A DNA stretch of 64,000 bases from Rallus limicola (lineage: Eukaryota > Chordata > Aves > Gruiformes > Rallidae): contig JAKCOZ010000021.1 of assembly GCA_022605955.1 (NCBI GenBank), positions 10,894,501-10,958,500 on the forward strand, read 5' to 3'. Shown one piece after another: positions 23,505-34,054 of the stretch. Position 1 is the first letter of the stretch. Each line of letters opens with the position of its first letter. Made by a program: the position numbers and the translations under genes. The notes beneath the pieces were generated by a model. It was not told where the DNA came from. It did no database searches and worked only from the letters and a program-made list of their open reading frames with translations.

Positions 23505-23587
23505 CATTTCCACCTGCCGAGCACGCCACCGACCCGCCCTCCCCGCACGCCCGTCGCCTCCGCATCGGGTCTCCCGGAGCCCGGCAC
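23505..23587 (-). ncRNA. snoRNA host exon 2
   Basis: Acceptor TCGCTTGCAG and donor GAAATG|GTAAGTC. The exon is G+C-rich, as it lies inside the CpG island. Confidence 0.65.
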
Positions 23588-23655
23588 CTGCAAGCGATGC
23601 CGAAGGAAAGAGTTAGCAGCGGCCCTGTAAGCGCACGGGGCACCGCGGAGCTTCC

Positions 23656-23745
23656 CGCTGGTGCATCAGAACCGATCTGGCTTGAACAGTGGTAATCAAC
23701 AGCGTCGCTCTGACGGGGAAAAAACAGTCATCACTTCCACCAGCG
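23656..23745 (-). ncRNA. Box C/D snoRNA, copy 1 (SNORD12-like), intron 1
   Basis: On the minus strand an 8-bp terminal stem (CGCTGGTG with CACCAGCG) encloses a C box GTGATGA and a D box CTGA. Shared with the other two copies are TTTTTTCCCC, TCAGAGCGAC, TGTTGATT and CTGTTCAAGCCAGATC. The bases next to the D box (CGGTT) differ from the CATGT of copies 2 and 3. The target RNA was not determined. Confidence 0.85.
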
Positions 23746-24052
23746 AGGTCCCGGGGCCGCACACCCGCCCGCCTCGCGGGTCCGGGGGAAGCTGGTTAAA
23801 GGCTTCCCGAGTAAGGCGGCCGCTCAAGCCGATAGAGAAAGGCTTATGGACAAGGCCCCGAGGCTGAGAAGAGGCGGCCATGCTGCCGGCCCACGCGGCC
23901 CCGGCCGCTCCCTCAGCGGCCGCACAAGGAGGCGACGCCGGCGGCCGCCAGCAGCGCGCTCGGGCGGAGAGGGCCCACGGAGGAGCGGCAGAAGGGTAAG
24001 CCCAGGCCCAGCACCCCGCCCTCCCCGCAGCACACTAGCATACTGCACTCAC

Positions 24053-24075
24053 CTCAGCCACGCGGGAACAAGAGG
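24053..24075 (-). ncRNA. snoRNA host exon 1
   Basis: A short exon between the inferred pyrimidine-rich start and the donor GGCTGAG|GTGAGTGC. The start position is inferred from the TATA box and may be off by several bases. Confidence 0.55.
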
Positions 24076-24097
24076 ACGCAACGCTCTGCGGGAGAAG

Positions 24098-24104
24098 CTT
24101 TATA
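24098..24104 (-). promoter_or_regulatory. TATA box of the snoRNA host gene
   Basis: The minus strand reads CCTATAAAGC. About 25-30 nt downstream lies a pyrimidine-rich start, CCTCTTGTTCC (near 24076), resembling the 5'TOP starts of snoRNA hosts and ribosomal-protein genes. Confidence 0.6.
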
Positions 24105-24689
24105 GGGACGCTGGGCCCGCCCCGTACCCGCCCACGCTGGGGGGGGCGGGCTCCAGCGCCATGTCGGGCGGTGCCGCGCAGGCCGGCTGTGGGTTTTTTT
24201 CCTCTCCTATATTCTCCCCGCGCACGGGTCCGCAGCCCCGGGGGAGGCGATGGGTTGAAGCCTCCATTCCGCACTTTGGCGGGCTCGAAGCCGGTGAAGG
24301 GAGGGGTGGCGTGAGCTGCGCCCAGACCCGGGGGCGGCCTGGCCGCCATTTCGCGGCGAAGGGAAAGGAGGTTGGGCGTACTCGGCCGCTGCTCCCTGGC
24401 CCCGTCCCCCTCGTGGCGGGGCGCGCGTTGGGTGCCTGCGGCCCGCTCCGTGCGCGCTGTCCCGCCTGGGCTTCGTCTGCGGGGGCGGGTGACGGCGGGC
24501 GCGGGCGGTGGGTGCAGCCGGTTGGCCCGTTCCCCACCCGGTGGCTGCAGGCCTCCCGCCTCGGGTCCCGGCACACGCGGCGTGCCACGCTGCGGGGGCC
24601 CGGCACTGAAACCGGGCAAGTGCTGCGTGTGCCCCGGCCTGGGGCATCCGTACGGCTAACGTGCTTTGCCAGGGCGGCCGAGTATGGAT

Positions 24690-27600
24690 TTTTAGGTTTG
24701 ATTTTCTCCGTACTTAATTCTTAGAAAGCAGAAAGCGTTTCAGAGGTGTTCAGTAGCTTGTCCGAAGGCTCGGGCAAATGCAGTGTCAGCATGCAGCCTT
24801 ACTCCAGAGCAGGCTCTCCCAGACGGTCCATGGAGGGACTGCCCCTTCTCCTGGCTCTGTTCCAGGCTGATGTGTGACCAGGTTTCAGCTCAGGTTTGTG
24901 TCTGGGCAAATGGGTAAAGCAGTTTGGGCAACACATCACAGTAGCAGTTATTTTGCTTTTTAGGTGTCCATAGTCAGGCAAAATACATCGTGTTAAGCAG
25001 TTTGCCAGTGAGTAATGTGAGGAAAGGAGTAGAGAGCAAAGGATTCATCGTGAATAAGAACAGCTGAACTATAGCTATAAATTCACCTTGGGAAAGGGGG
25101 TGATTCCAGGCATTGGTAGCTGGTGGAGATCTGCCATGTGATCTCCTTGAATGTGTTGAAGGTGTTTTCTGTCCCCTACATTCTTGCATGCCATGCATGC
25201 ATCTGTTCCTGTCCAGGAGGGTCAGCCAGGCATAGTGTTTATCCCCAGCAGTGGTCACTGTAGCAGGGCATGCCACTGTTTGATTCAGAAATGTTCTGCA
25301 GCAGTGACCCCCAGCTCCCAGCACCCCCTGGGCAAGGTAGGAACGTTTGTCGCCAGAATTAGACTAACCAAAGAAACAGGGGCAAGACGGAGTCAAAGTT
25401 TAAAAGACAGAGGCAGGCAAGAGAAGGCACAAAGCCATATACTAGTTTTTACAGCAGCAGGCCAAACAGAGGAGTTGAACAGTCTGGAGTTCTGTGATAA
25501 GCCCCTCTGGAACAGACAAAATAAAAATCATGTAATTGCTCCATGCTTTGGGTTTTTCTTTTTGTAAAATACACAGTGGCTATGCCAAGGCACCAGGCAG
25601 AGCTGTTCACCCACTCTGAGTTGTCTGAAGTGTTAATTAATATTGTGTGACATGTCACATCAGTGCTTCAGCAAACCAGATGGTACTTTGGTATCAAGCT
25701 TCTACAAACTAAACAGGGATTCAGTGACAAGGGGACTAGATCAAGCTGATGCAGAGTAAATACGTTCTTTGGGACTAATAGAAAGGGATAGTTAAAGGAT
25801 GGTGCTTAAAATGTGATGAGGAAAGAAAAGACACATTGTCAATTTGTCAGTTAGTTTGCAAACATACAGCCAAGGCTCTGCAAATCTGCCTGGAGAAGCC
25901 ACATGAGATATCTTAGACGCTCTGAAAGGAGTAAACCTATCTTATTTACCTCCTTGTCTAGTAGCATCTACAGACAGACACAGTGCAAGTCCATATATAA
26001 GCCTTACAGTATGTTTGGCATAACACTGCATAATTCAGCAACCATTAAAATGCTTTTTCCAAATGAAATGTGTTTGCACTTCACTAATTCTTGAAAGCAG
26101 CTTATCAAACAGGACTTGTGGAATAAATCTCAATCCCATTAATCCAGGTTCCAGAACGCCAATATATGAAAGCAACAATCAAAGGAAGGAGATTTTAAGA
26201 GGATTACAGGGAAAACTAATCTTGTTACACTGCAAACCCATGTCACATATAGAACACAAAAGGAACTATAAATGTGATTTGGGTTGCCTAGTGTGGCAAG
26301 GAAAGAAAAATGGGAAGGTCAGGCATGTTAAACAGCTACAGCAGAGCTTAATATTCAGTTATTTGATTTCAGTGGGTTTTATTCTGCCTGGCAGAACAAT
26401 GTTGAAAATCTCTTCAGCTAGATGAATTCTTCGACTTGGGGCTCATTGTAGCCAGTCTCATTGAACTGAGGAAGTTCCTAAAATGGCAGCAAAAATCAGA
26501 ACATACTCGGGTCCCAATTCTCCTTGTCTTTCACTTGCAGAGGGACCTCTTGGACTGGGCATTGCTGGCCAGAGCAGCTGGCCTGGGAAAACTTTGACTG
26601 ATAGCAGATGAGCAGGACTTTTACCCACAGGACACACATCTCCCACAGGACAGTGACACAGTTTTCTTGCACAGGGTCCTTACTCGCTGCAGCCACAGGC
26701 AGCAGTGTGCTAGGCCAGGCCTCTAGTCTCCTTTCCCCGCGTTTGCTCTTGCATGAGTCATGCAGGAGTGTTTCCTCTGTCTAACCACAGTCGTGGTCAA
26801 AGCAAAGGCAAAAGGGCAAAAGGAAGGACGTCAGTCACGTGCATTTTGTTGACAGCACCACAACTTCTGAAGAATGCCTGTGTCTGACATGCCAGCCTTC
26901 CAGGGACCTGTCTGCAGCCTCTTCCACATGCCAACAGCGCCAACACAGAATCATTTTCCCCAGTGCCCAAGGGAGAGGAAACTTGATGAAAGAAGAAATG
27001 CTTCTGAATTGCTAAACAAGACCTCTCATGTGGCCATTAAGCATTTCACATGCCAGAAACCAAATGCTACATTGTTACAGTCAGGGTTTGTTTTTTTTTA
27101 AATCAGAGCTGAATATGAAGAAATGCAAACTTCAATTGGGATGCAGCCTCTATCTTCCTGACATAACCACCTAAACTGAAAACCAGGTAACTCCAATAGT
27201 CTGGAAATTTCTAAACAGGACAAGTGAACAATAATTTTGCAGTATAACATTTTTTAATGGAATAATAATTAAAAAAAAAAAAAGGGTATGCACCAGGAAA
27301 GATCTCTGAGCTGTTGGGTCAGCAGCTTCACTGTGGAGCACTATGATAATGAAAACTCAGCACACTGCCTGGGTATTGAAAATCATCTTTGTGAGCATCT
27401 GCCAAGCCATACACGCTGGTCTTTTGGAATATAAAAAATTCCAAACACAAAATTCACAGCATGGATTCAAGGGCAGTAAAAGATAGTGTAGCAGTGGAGC
27501 CAGAAATTTTATAGCCTGCAGCCAAAACTAGGAACAAATGAAGATAATGATGGAGCTGAGCTTCAGCAAGAAAGACCCAACAGGGAGATGTATTCCGATT

Positions 27601-30600
27601 TACCAGTTTAATAAGCCTAATTGCACATAAATGAAGTTCGTTCATTTTTTTTTCTTTCCTACAGACTGTCAAGAGTTTCCTTCTAAAAAGCATAGAAATG
27701 CATCACAGCTACATTGTGACAGCAGCAGGAGCTTTAAAGCCTTAGCAGCAGCAGGTTCAGAGGTCAGTCCCTGAGGATCATCATGGACCTTCTATAGAGA
27801 ACCCACATTCCTTTTCTGAGGAACACAAATCTTCCCTGGGGATGCTGCAGGGTTTTTAGGGCACCACCATTGCAGCCAGTCTTGGGGTGAGGCACAGCAC
27901 TCCATCTTGGCAGGACTGGTCCTCTCCTGATTTGATCCATATGTTCAGGTTTAGCCTTAAAATGATCAAAATGTTTTAACTGTTTTTCCAAGCTCAGATA
28001 AACCATTTAAAATGTGGAAACAATAAATGCCCATTAGACAAGCAACTGCCTTGTTAACAGCTTTGCACTGGGAATGCTGCAGTTTCCAGCACTGCATGCC
28101 AAGAACAAAATTTTGCAGAATTAGTGGCTAGACTCTACTGAAAACATTTTTTGGATGGAGAAAGGAGCTTAGGTGGCTTACAGATTGCCCTCTGATTGTT
28201 AGAAAATTAATTTTATATAGGCATTGATGGAAAGACACTGCTCTGTCAGAAAAGATGGAACAAAAAGACAGAGGAAATTGTAGACCAATACAGTTAACTT
28301 AAAAGTGACTTTAGAAATGTTTACATCCTTCTTTATCTTGCAAAAATAACCATGTGTTCTTAGGTCATTTACATGGTACAAGGTTTTCAGCTGCAATGTT
28401 GAAAGAACATCTGCAGGAACTCAAACACATTACAAGGCTTTTTTTTTTTTTTCAGTTTAAGTCAGAGGGAATGCTTTGGTTCTACAGATAAACAGGAGTT
28501 CAGTTCATCTAAACAGGGTAAGTTACCTACATCAGGAAGGCACTGCAATGCATGCTAATGGCTTCTGGGTATCAAGAGGGGTCAAGGTAAGAAACACAGG
28601 ATGAAGAGAAAATGCATCTCCTGGAAGCTGACCTGTTCTCAGAGCAGTACCCAGAGCACTCAGTCAGCAGCACCATTTTTTCCTGGGTTGACAGGTGAAG
28701 AGCACAGGGCCCCATGCAGCCCCAGTGCATGAACAGCTCCTGTTCTGACTTCTTCCTGACTGGAAGAACCCCTCATGGAACTGTGTTTCTAAGGAAAGGA
28801 AAGATACTTCCTGTGCCTCATGGATGTAGGAATCTGTCCATCACAAATCAAATAATGTTAAAGCCTGCTTTAGGAGATGTTACTCTTCTAGAAGTAGGGG
28901 TTCATGGACAGAAGGGGAGAGGAAGAGAGTAGGCAACTTTATGAAGTAAAAGCACTGCTAGGAAGGGAGGGGTAAGCATGCCACATTGCTAAAGGCTAAA
29001 ACAGTTTTCCCAAGTGCCAACAAAAAATACTGATGGACAAGAAAATGGGAAGTCATGGCAGCACTCACAAGGAATTTGGGAACATCCCTCTGTGAACCAC
29101 ATGTTTCACCCCCCCCCCCCCCCCCCCCAGGTAGCCCAGAGGACCATAGGCTCAAGTGCCTGGAGATAGAACACATGTGAGCATGTGCACATTCAGGTTC
29201 GAATGCTGGGAACTGCTTGAAGTGGGCCTGGCTTTGTTTAGTGTCAGCCAAAACATCTGGCATGTGGCAGCAGGCCATTAAAATCAATGAAGTTCTACCC
29301 AGTGGGCTGCTGAATGACAAGAGGTCTCTGCCTTTTACCTGGCTTGGCTATCACTTTAGAGGAGGGACTAGACAGCAAAAGCACTTGGGATAACATCTTT
29401 TCTTTTGAATAAAGATCAGCATTGGATTGCTACATCAGCCCTTTAGCACCTGGAAATGCAGGAAGTTTAAACACTGAAAACAAGTTACTGTTGAAGTGAG
29501 TACAGTACAGGAGAAAACAAAACACAGTTACTGCTAAGGATACTTAGAAAAGATTCTTTAAATGTAGCCTTTGTGAGTTCACAAAAAAATACCTGTAGCA
29601 CATTTTCTTCAAGTTTTTATCCACTTCAGTCATAAAAATAACTTGGTGGCTCAACGTTAAGACATAAGCCCCTTCACAAGGGAATTTCCATTTCTCATGC
29701 CAATGCAGTGGCAGTTGGTAGGACAGGTATACTGAATCATGCTTCCAACAGCTACTGATGGATTTATTTCTCCAGTGATGCCTGCCCCTCTTGATTGTTT
29801 TTTTTTTCAGTTGTCTTGGTATGGTGTGAAAACAACAATGAAAGCAATACTTAGCAGTCAGAGCAGTGGATGTCCCTTGCTGTGATGTACTTGGTTGTGG
29901 CTGGGTGATTGCACCCATGCTAAAATGGGGAATGGGGATTAGGGCCTGTAGAGATGCCCAGTGGTCCCCAAACAACTTTTGCTAGGGACTTTGGTGTGAA
30001 ACACATCAGAGGCTTTATCCCTTAACATCAGGTTGGTATTGCCTTCTTTGGGACCATAAATCTCCCTCCTACAAAAAAACCCAACCCATACTCACCCAAC
30101 AAAACAAACCAAAACACATTGAACCATAAAAGACATCTTTTGGTTGGAAATAGTAAAATTAATGAAACACTGGTAGCAAAAGATGAACACATTGAAAGCA
30201 TACTCCATAGCTGGTATTTTCTGCATCTTTGACATGGGACATTTAAAATCCAGAACAACCTCTATTAGCAGGTTGCTAAAAATTAGTATGAAATTGCAAG
30301 TGGGAGAATGAATACAGTTTAAAAGCACTATCATTTTTTCATTTCTAATCAAATACAATTTTGCTGCATTAACATACTGCTAGCAGTATACACAATAATT
30401 TGTCAGAATAAAATACCCTTGGATAAGTATTATTTGCCACCTGCATGCATTCATTCAGTTCTAATTCTGAGATTAAATGAATACCCTGGAGATGTTAATT
30501 TGCTCTAACAATTGTTTCTTCCCCAGCCTCCTTCAATGGTATACTGGGTATTAAAATGTTCATATCCAATTGGCAGATAAAGGGAAGCAAAACATCCTGG

Positions 30601-32219
30601 AGCAGCCAGAGAGATGAAGTTTTCAGAAAAGTATTTTCAGATTTGTAACCACCTCTGAGCTTAAACAGAAGAGCTGTCGAAATAAAATCACTGAAATATA
30701 GAAGCCCTTAAGGACAAAAGCTGCTGAAGTTTAGAGGTTGGTTGAAGGCTTTGAAATCTGAGAAGGCAGTGATGAGAGCTTTCCTTCCAATACCAGAAAA
30801 TAACATGAAGATGAGTCTGCCAAAGTCCAGACATGTGAGGGGGTACAGGCAGACAGGACATCTTCTCTGGTGAAGGAAAATGTATTGCTGACATTGTCTG
30901 GTCTCTGCTGATCTTATTTAGAAGCTGAACTACTGGAAAATGAACATAAATATTTCCAGAACCTGGTTTCCAAACTCCTCAACTACTTCCTTTGAGCCTG
31001 TATGGCTCACATCTGGAGTGGGATGGGCAGGTGTTAAAGAAGGTCCAACCAAGCAAGGCTGGCAGGCACTGAAATTCCTGCCAGGTCCCACCTCCTGTCC
31101 CTCAGTGACCTGCCTCCACAGGAATCACTCCCAGTCACACATCACCGGAGTGGATCCCTTAAGGGTCTGACCTCCTTCCTCTGCACTTGGAAGCAGTGCC
31201 TTAGGGGCACTTGCAGAACACTGGCTGTATGATTTCAGAGGCTGGAGTAAGAACGTGGTCAATTCTTAAAAGAAACAAGATGGCTATCTGTTATTGTTAG
31301 CATGGTCATTATAGGAGTGATAGACTGGACTAAATACTTTGTTTTCCTTACTCCTAGTTGAAAGTGATTAAAGGGAAATTCTGTGTAGCTGAACTTAGTA
31401 TCTGGAGTGCACAATTTCACAAATTTAAGGCAGATTCTGAAACACTCAGATTGATAATTTAGGTAATTTAAGCAGAGACAAGATAGATACAAGCTACTGT
31501 ACAGTGATGTTCATACACTCATGAAGTTCCAGCTCATCCACTTGCAGTTGAGAGGTTCCTTAAGATCAAAATAAATTTAGAGAAAGAATCCAACAAGGTG
31601 AGGTGTCTCATGGACCTTCCTTTGCTAGTACTCAAACATATATATCATACCTGTACAAATATATACCAGGCTGCTCTGCTGCTCCAGCCAGAGAATTTCA
31701 CCTTGCACCTCAGCTTTCTCATATTTCTATTATTTGTAGAACATTGTAGTCTCTGTTGACCAAAAGTGTGATATAAAGCCTTCAGGTGATTACATATAAT
31801 ATGTCACCATTCTTCCTTTGCCATATCAAGCCCAGAGGAGACAACAGAAAAAGCTCTATTTGGCTTACCTAGAATCCACCCAGTGACCTGAAGTCTTCCA
31901 TCATGAGGCTGGGATTACACAAGAACCTTCTCTAAGGTAGCACCTTTAAGATGACAGATGCATTGAAGAGCATTGAAACAGAGGTACCTACAGTAAAGTA
32001 CCTTAATCCAGGCTCGTGAAACAGGATTATTGACAAATGGATGCTGAAGAATAGTCAGAAGAATAGATTCTAGTCCCACCCAAAGAGGAGACTCCCAAGT
32101 AGCATCTGATAAAGGCAGGGAGACCATTTGCACCGCTGTCAATGTGATACCTGTTTCCCAATAGAAATTGCTTCAAGAGTAGTTTCTGTGTTGTAAGAAT
32201 TTGCAATACAAAGCCTCAG
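24690..32219. other. Intergenic stretch between the snoRNA host and STAU1
   Basis: No supported protein-coding exon. Specifically, I found nothing resembling CSE1L (the mammalian tail-to-tail neighbour of STAU1) or ZNFX1 (the mammalian head-to-head neighbour of ZFAS1). There is a run of about 20 C at 29109-29128 and one splice-like segment at 28456-28517 (see findings). Confidence 0.5.
29109..29128. repeat. Poly-C run
   Basis: About 20 consecutive C on the plus strand; the exact length is unreliable. Confidence 0.9.
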
Positions 32220-33966
32220 CCTAGCAAGTTTCTTTTAATTTTTAAATGTACAGCATTTTAATTCTACAAATGTAAAAAAAAAAAAAAAAAACAAACGAAA
32301 AAACTTTACAATTTTTTTTTGCGCTTATAATGATCAAACCCAACTTGATTCAATAAAATTTGGTATGCAGTTAATGTGGCCTAATTGCTTTTGATAATGC
32401 AAATTAAATGGCCAAGACACTTAGCTCTTGAGACACAGCATCTGCAGTAACTGCTTCCTCTGAGGAGTTACTACACACACTGTGAACAGGTGTTTAGGAA
32501 GTGCTGCTACAGATTACCAGTTAAGTACACACCGAACGTAGTTCACATCCAAACGTTACGCTGCCGTGTGTCAGTCAGTCTACGGTGTCAGTTTTTGTTG
32601 CTAGAGGGAAAGATTTGTTTTGAAAGTACTACCCTCAAAAATTACTAAGTGCAAGGCAAGGTTATGACTCAACTTACAAGCAAACAAGGAAACTTAAAAG
32701 TAGAGACTTAAACTTGGAAATCATACCGACCTGTTGTGCCAGGTTTCTTGTCATAATCGTGACTTTAGTTTAAGTTCCCATTAACACAGTTGCACTAACA
32801 CACTGTGGCACAAATAACAAAATGTACCCACGTTACTTTTGAATTTCCTTGACCTTGCCAGGTTTTTCACATCCTCCACATTACTATATAGTAGTTATTT
32901 ATATGTAATTGATAACCATTGTACAGTTACTCCATAGCTTTACAATACTGCCCGTACTATATCACAAGCATTACAAATCCTAGAAAAAGCAGCCCCCGTA
33001 GTGGCATACGAGAATAAATTAACCAAAAAAAAAAAATAAAATAAATTTAGTATTACCATTTATTGGTGACAAACACTACGTTTTACTTACATTCCATGGG
33101 GAGAAAAAATTCCAGCGTAAACAATGAACTGAAGCAGTACTTAACTTGCAAGGCTATCGTGCTTTACCTGGACCATATGCAAAAACCTTTATTGCGCACA
33201 GTTCAGCGCGCAATAAACACAACATCAAAAGCAACACAGTTTATATATAAACATAGGTAATTTTTTTTTTCAGCCCTACATGGAGATGTAATTAAACAGT
33301 ATAAAGCACTCAAGGAAAATCAATCTGCGGTTTTATATGCACTACACTGAGATCATATCCTGTAAAGTAGTGAGCTGTGTGCCAGCGGTACACACGATCC
33401 TTAAAACGTAGATCAGAGATCATTGAAAGTCATGTCGCTTTTAAGTTCCCCTACCCCCCCCCCCACTGCTCAAGAAAACTAGAAATTAACCAAAAATGAT
33501 CAAACAAAGTTTAAAATTCCCAAAGTGTTTTAATTCATTCAACCGTTGGATAATTAAAGGTAGGTTTGAGAAAGTACTGGACGTTTTAAAATGGTGGGCA
33601 CACAATTTGTTTCCAGTGAAACTCTGCTATTTCAATAAAAACAAAAATAACCACATACATGGATATGATCTTCCCAAGTTAGTTCACAGATAACATGTCA
33701 GTCTCAGAAGACAAAGTTTCTAAACTGTGCTATTGTTCTAGATACAATTAAGAAACTTTTAAATGAAAAATTTATAGTGTCATTTCAATCAAAACAACAT
33801 AATGAAACTAAAAATTTATCACTGTCTGAAGAAAAAGCAACGGTTATGATTTAGACACTACAGTAGGTTGTAAAGACTGTAGCACTCTAAAACAGTTAGG
33901 TTACATGAATAGGAAGCATTTGATTTTCTCTGGTGCTTTCAGTTTGGGTCCAGTCAAAAGCCTTTT
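32220..33966 (-). other. STAU1: STAU1 3' untranslated region (approximate)
   Basis: This follows the stop codon at 33969-33967. AATAAA signals (minus strand) occur at 33188-33193 and 33059-33064. ATTAAA variants lie near 32233-32260, giving a possible longest end at about 32.22 kb. A-rich and T-rich runs (about 32273-32291 and 33025-33046) interrupt it. The left boundary is inferred. Confidence 0.5.
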
Positions 33967-34054
33967 TTAGGCAGTGCTGTCCAGTGTTTGTCCCAAAGTG
34001 TTTGAGTTAGCCGGTTTGAGAAGAGGGTCACTTTCCATTTCTTGTTTCACACAT
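33967..34054 (-). CDS. STAU1: STAU1 last coding exon: alternative C-terminal tail
   Basis: Acceptor CTCATTTGTAG joins in phase 2 and gives [20 protein letters not shown] plus GQTLDSTA before TAA at 33969-33967. Mammalian STAU1 ends shortly after GPMSV with CGRC, so this 28-residue tail is different. Support is the exact phase match and a fully open frame up to the splice site. Family support beyond the first Cys is lacking. Confidence 0.7.

Larger units (their letters stand above)
20395..24075 (-). ncRNA. ZFAS1: ZFAS1-type non-coding snoRNA host gene (five exons)
   Basis: Exons on the minus strand: about 24075-24053, 23587-23505, 22599-22457, 21809-21683 and 20748 to about 20395. All donors are GTAAGT or GTGAGT. 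Introns 1-3 each hold one related box C/D snoRNA about 70 nt upstream of the next exon, the usual distance for intron-encoded snoRNAs. The spliced RNA would be about 0.7 kb with no convincing reading frame. In mammals ZFAS1 is a short 5'TOP non-coding RNA whose successive introns carry SNORD12C, SNORD12B and SNORD12; the layout here is the same. The naming rests on this architecture and on my impression of the snoRNA sequences. Its position (3' of STAU1, no ZNFX1 beside it) differs from mammals, so another snoRNA host remains possible. Confidence 0.68.
23100..24680. promoter_or_regulatory. CpG island over the snoRNA host promoter
   Basis: Very CpG-rich on both sides of the host start at about 24075. 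The right flank (24110-24680) extends far past the host promoter and contains GCCGCCATTT near 24347, close to a YY1 site, and TTTGGCGGG near 24282, close to an E2F site. That leaves room for a divergent transcript, but I could not define one. Long open frames on both strands here are due to the base composition. Confidence 0.65.

Noticed and set aside
21540..23745. Repeated blocks as a CRISPR array
   Set aside because: Only a few units of hundreds of bases that carry box C/D snoRNA structure and splice sites; the genome is eukaryotic.
23846..24724. 292-codon plus-strand open frame and several long minus-strand frames (24035-24647) in the CpG island
   Set aside because: Very G+C-rich sequence has few stop codons. 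The peptides are Arg/Gly/Pro/Ala-rich low-complexity, overlap on both strands and resemble no protein.
29544..29975. 143-codon minus-strand open frame
   Set aside because: No recognisable domain or mobile-element motif, no splice context, ordinary base composition. Probably open by chance.
24690..32219. Expected neighbours CSE1L and ZNFX1
   Set aside because: No exon resembling either protein was seen on either strand.
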